NCBI GenBank assembly: GCA_012735355.1
Contig: JAAYHP010000451.1
Span: forward strand, 1 to 7,412
Source of the DNA: Lysinibacillus sp.
GTDB lineage: Bacteria > Bacillota > Bacilli > Bacillales_A > Planococcaceae
Direction: 5' to 3'
DNA: 7,412 nucleotides
Shown here: in pieces, positions 5,837 to 7,412 of the stretch
How the letters are laid out: every line of letters begins with the position of its first letter
Numbering within the stretch: position 1 is the first letter of the stretch
Program-made: the position numbers and the translations under genes
The notes under the pieces: model-generated
The model's database searches: none
What the model was told of the DNA's origin: nothing
Seen by the model: the letters and a program-made list of their open reading frames with translations, nothing else

Positions 5837-7207
5837 ATGACAGTTAAGTTTTATTCAGGTGAAAAAGTACCTTTAGAAATGCATAAAGTGCGAATCATTC
5901 AAAAGCTAAATTTATTGTCGGTAGACGAACGTTTAAAAGCGATAAAAGAAGCTGGCTACAACACCTTTTTATTACAAAATAAAGATGTTTTTTTAGATAT
6001 GTTAACCGACAGTGGCGTAAACGCGATGAGTGACCGTCAACAAGCGGCTATGTTAATCGCTGACGATAGTTATGCTGGTAGTGAATCTTTTACTCGATTA
6101 CATAATACATTGCAAGAAATTTTCGGTAAACAATATTTCTTACCTGCTCACCAAGGGCGTGCTTGTGAAAACATTTTAAGTACTGTTTACGTAAAACCAG
6201 GGTCCTACATTCCAATGAACTATCACTTCACAACAACTCATGCCCATATTACAAAAGACGGCGGAAAAGTAGTTGAAATCTTTATTGATGAAGCATTAAA
6301 CATTGAAAGTGACCATCCTTTTAAAGGAAATATCGATATCGAAAAGTTAAAAAATTTAATTAATGAAGTTGGCGCAGAAAATATTCCGTTTGTGCGTATG
6401 GAAGCTGGAACAAACTTAATTGGAGGACAACCATTCTCTTTAGAAAATTTACGTGATGTTCGCAAAGTTTGTGATGAGCACGGAATCAAAATTGTACTTG
6501 ATGCTAGTTTACTTCAAGACAACTTATACTTTATTAAAGTAAGAGAAGAAGCATGTAAAGATATGACGATTCGCGAAATTACTCGCGAGATTTCGGACTT
6601 ATGTGACATTATTTACTTCTCCGCTCGTAAATTAGGATTTGGGCGCGGTGGCGGTATTATTACGAACAATGAAGAAGATATGAGAGCAATGCGTGAATAT
6701 ATTACACTTTACGAAGGTTTCTTAACATACGGTGGGATGAGCGTTCGAGAAATTGAAGCCATCGCTATCGGTTTAGAAGAAACGATGGATGAAGAAATGA
6801 TTAGCCAAGCACCATTGTTCATTGAATACATGGCAAATGAATTGTTGAAGAAAGGCGTACCCGTTGTAACACCTCCAGGAGGTCTTGGATGTCACATTGA
6901 TGCAAAAGCCTTTTTATCTCATTTACCACAAACAGAATATCCTGCAGGTGCATTAACTGCTGCGATTTATATTGCTAGCGGTGTTCGTGGAATGGAACGA
7001 GGTACGATGAGTGAAGCCCGCGATGAACATGGTAATGAAACTTTAGCGAATATGGAATTAGTCCGCTTAGCATTGCCAAGGCGTGTATTTACTTTATCAC
7101 AAGTAGCATACACCGTTGACCGTATCGCTTGGTTGTATGAAAATCGCGAGTTAATTGGCGGTCTTCACTATGTAGATGAACCAAAAGTGTTGCGTTTCTT
7201 CGTCTGA
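5837..7207 (+). CDS. tnaA: Tryptophanase / tyrosine phenol-lyase family enzyme, ending at an in-frame TGA
   Basis: A PLP-dependent beta-eliminating lyase that splits L-tryptophan to indole (or L-tyrosine to phenol) plus pyruvate and ammonia. The 456 residues align with Citrobacter tyrosine phenol-lyase. Seen: DDSYAGS with catalytic Tyr79; HQGR (105-108) of the PLP phosphate site; FTTT (131-134); Asn193 in TNLIGGQP; Asp222 in LDASLL, contacting the PLP ring nitrogen; Lys265 in FSARK, the Schiff-base lysine; MER (386-388); Arg410 in VRLALPRR for the substrate carboxylate; and FF (454-455). Arg388 and FF resemble tyrosine phenol-lyase (Arg381, Phe448/449), whereas tryptophanase has Ile at the Arg position. 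Leu225 replaces the usual PLP-contacting Arg and Arg264 replaces the Lys before the Schiff-base lysine, so this is a divergent subgroup and its substrate is open. AAGGAGG lies 6 nt before the ATG. The frame stops at TGA but continues as coding sequence for 24 more codons (see next entry). Confidence 0.88.
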   Translation: MTVKFYSGEKVPLEMHKVRIIQKLNLLSVDERLKAIKEAGYNTFLLQNKDVFLDMLTDSGVNAMSDRQQAAMLIADDSYAGSESFTRLHNTLQEIFGKQYFLPAHQGRACENILSTVYVKPGSYIPMNYHFTTTHAHITKDGGKVVEIFIDEALNIESDHPFKGNIDIEKLKNLINEVGAENIPFVRMEAGTNLIGGQPFSLENLRDVRKVCDEHGIKIVLDASLLQDNLYFIKVREEACKDMTIREITREISDLCDIIYFSARKLGFGRGGGIITNNEEDMRAMREYITLYEGFLTYGGMSVREIEAIAIGLEETMDEEMISQAPLFIEYMANELLKKGVPVVTPPGGLGCHIDAKAFLSHLPQTEYPAGALTAAIYIASGVRGMERGTMSEARDEHGNETLANMELVRLALPRRVFTLSQVAYTVDRIAWLYENRELIGGLHYVDEPKVLRFFV

Positions 7208-7282
7208 AAACTTGATGCCAATACCGATTGGCCAGAACGCCTCGTAGAAAAATTCAAAGAAGACTTCGGTGATAGTTTATAA
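7205..7282 (+). pseudogene. tnaA: Severed C-terminal 24 codons of the lyase after an in-frame TGA
   Basis: Directly after TGA (7205-7207) the same frame reads KLDANTDWPERLVEKFKEDF then GDSL and ends in TAA (7280-7282). This looks like real protein: it has an amphipathic helix and a defined end. Family members continue past RFF with a residue such as T-A-K/R, so an [F/H]FxxKL-type junction is expected exactly here. Full length would be 481 residues. Explanations: a recent nonsense mutation, a base-call error, stop-codon readthrough, or (least likely) UGA recoding. The visible active-site residues all lie before the TGA, so the truncated protein might still fold. Confidence 0.75.
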
Positions 7283-7412
7283 TTCATCACCATCGGGTAA
7301 ACAAATAGTAGGTTGCCATAAAAGGTTTAAGATATATGTAGTAAGAGGTTGGGACATATAGCTAATTTAATTAAGAATCAGTGAAGAAGCATAGTAAAAA
7401 AATGATATGCAA
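7283..7412. other. 3' region of the lyase gene, no gene seen
   Basis: AT-rich, with no ORF of note and no clear intrinsic terminator after the lyase within the window. GAGGTTGGGACATA at 7345-7358 resembles the left arm of a dispersed Bacillales intergenic repeat whose right arm would be the complementary TGTCCCAACCTC. The window ends before such an arm could appear. This resemblance is from memory of such elements, not from a search. Confidence 0.3.

Noticed and set aside
6238..6489. 83-codon minus-strand frame
   Set aside because: It is an antisense shadow of the well-supported lyase gene.

Overview
The window is AT-rich DNA from a low-GC Gram-positive bacterium, most likely Bacillaceae or a close relative. 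The evidence is strong AGGAGG-type ribosome binding sites, sigma-A-like promoter hexamers, a HemY-type coproporphyrinogen oxidase, an Est30/YvaK-type carboxylesterase very similar to the Geobacillus enzyme, and U-tailed intrinsic terminators. I cannot name the genus. There is no phage, insertion sequence, CRISPR array, tRNA or rRNA.

Left part (1-3256), all minus strand: a LysR-type regulator (2372-3256), then 17 bp later a seven-repeat Sel1/TPR-like protein (1466-2353), then after a 121 bp gap hemY (1-1344). hemY runs off the left edge about 20 residues before its expected end. I see no terminator between the three, so readthrough is possible, although hemY has its own ribosome binding site and possibly its own promoter.

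Middle (3257-5519): a 205 bp divergent region separates lysR from a plus-strand carboxylesterase. It holds a good sigma-A promoter (TTGTAC, 17 bp, TATAAT) whose -10 box lies inside a 21 bp near-palindrome, which looks like an operator. Downstream of the esterase are three hairpins in a row ending in a strong intrinsic terminator. Preceded by a perfect TATAAT box and carrying four UCCC motifs, this stretch could be a small regulatory RNA. A convergent minus-strand gene encodes a PHP / zinc-ribbon / helix-hairpin-helix protein of the endonuclease Q type, which acts on deaminated DNA.

Right part (5520-7412): a 317 bp AT-rich gap with a triplicated GAAGYGGT motif precedes a plus-strand PLP enzyme of the tryptophanase / tyrosine phenol-lyase family. 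Its reading frame hits TGA at 7205-7207 but continues in the same frame for 24 plausible codons to a TAA at 7280-7282, so the gene is truncated by a nonsense codon, recoded, or mis-sequenced. The tail carries what may be the left half of a Bacillales intergenic repeat.

Apart from the lysR/esterase divergent pair and the lysR-Sel1 pair, the genes do not form one pathway. The most notable observations are the in-frame TGA, the UCCC-rich RNA candidate and the operator-like palindrome.
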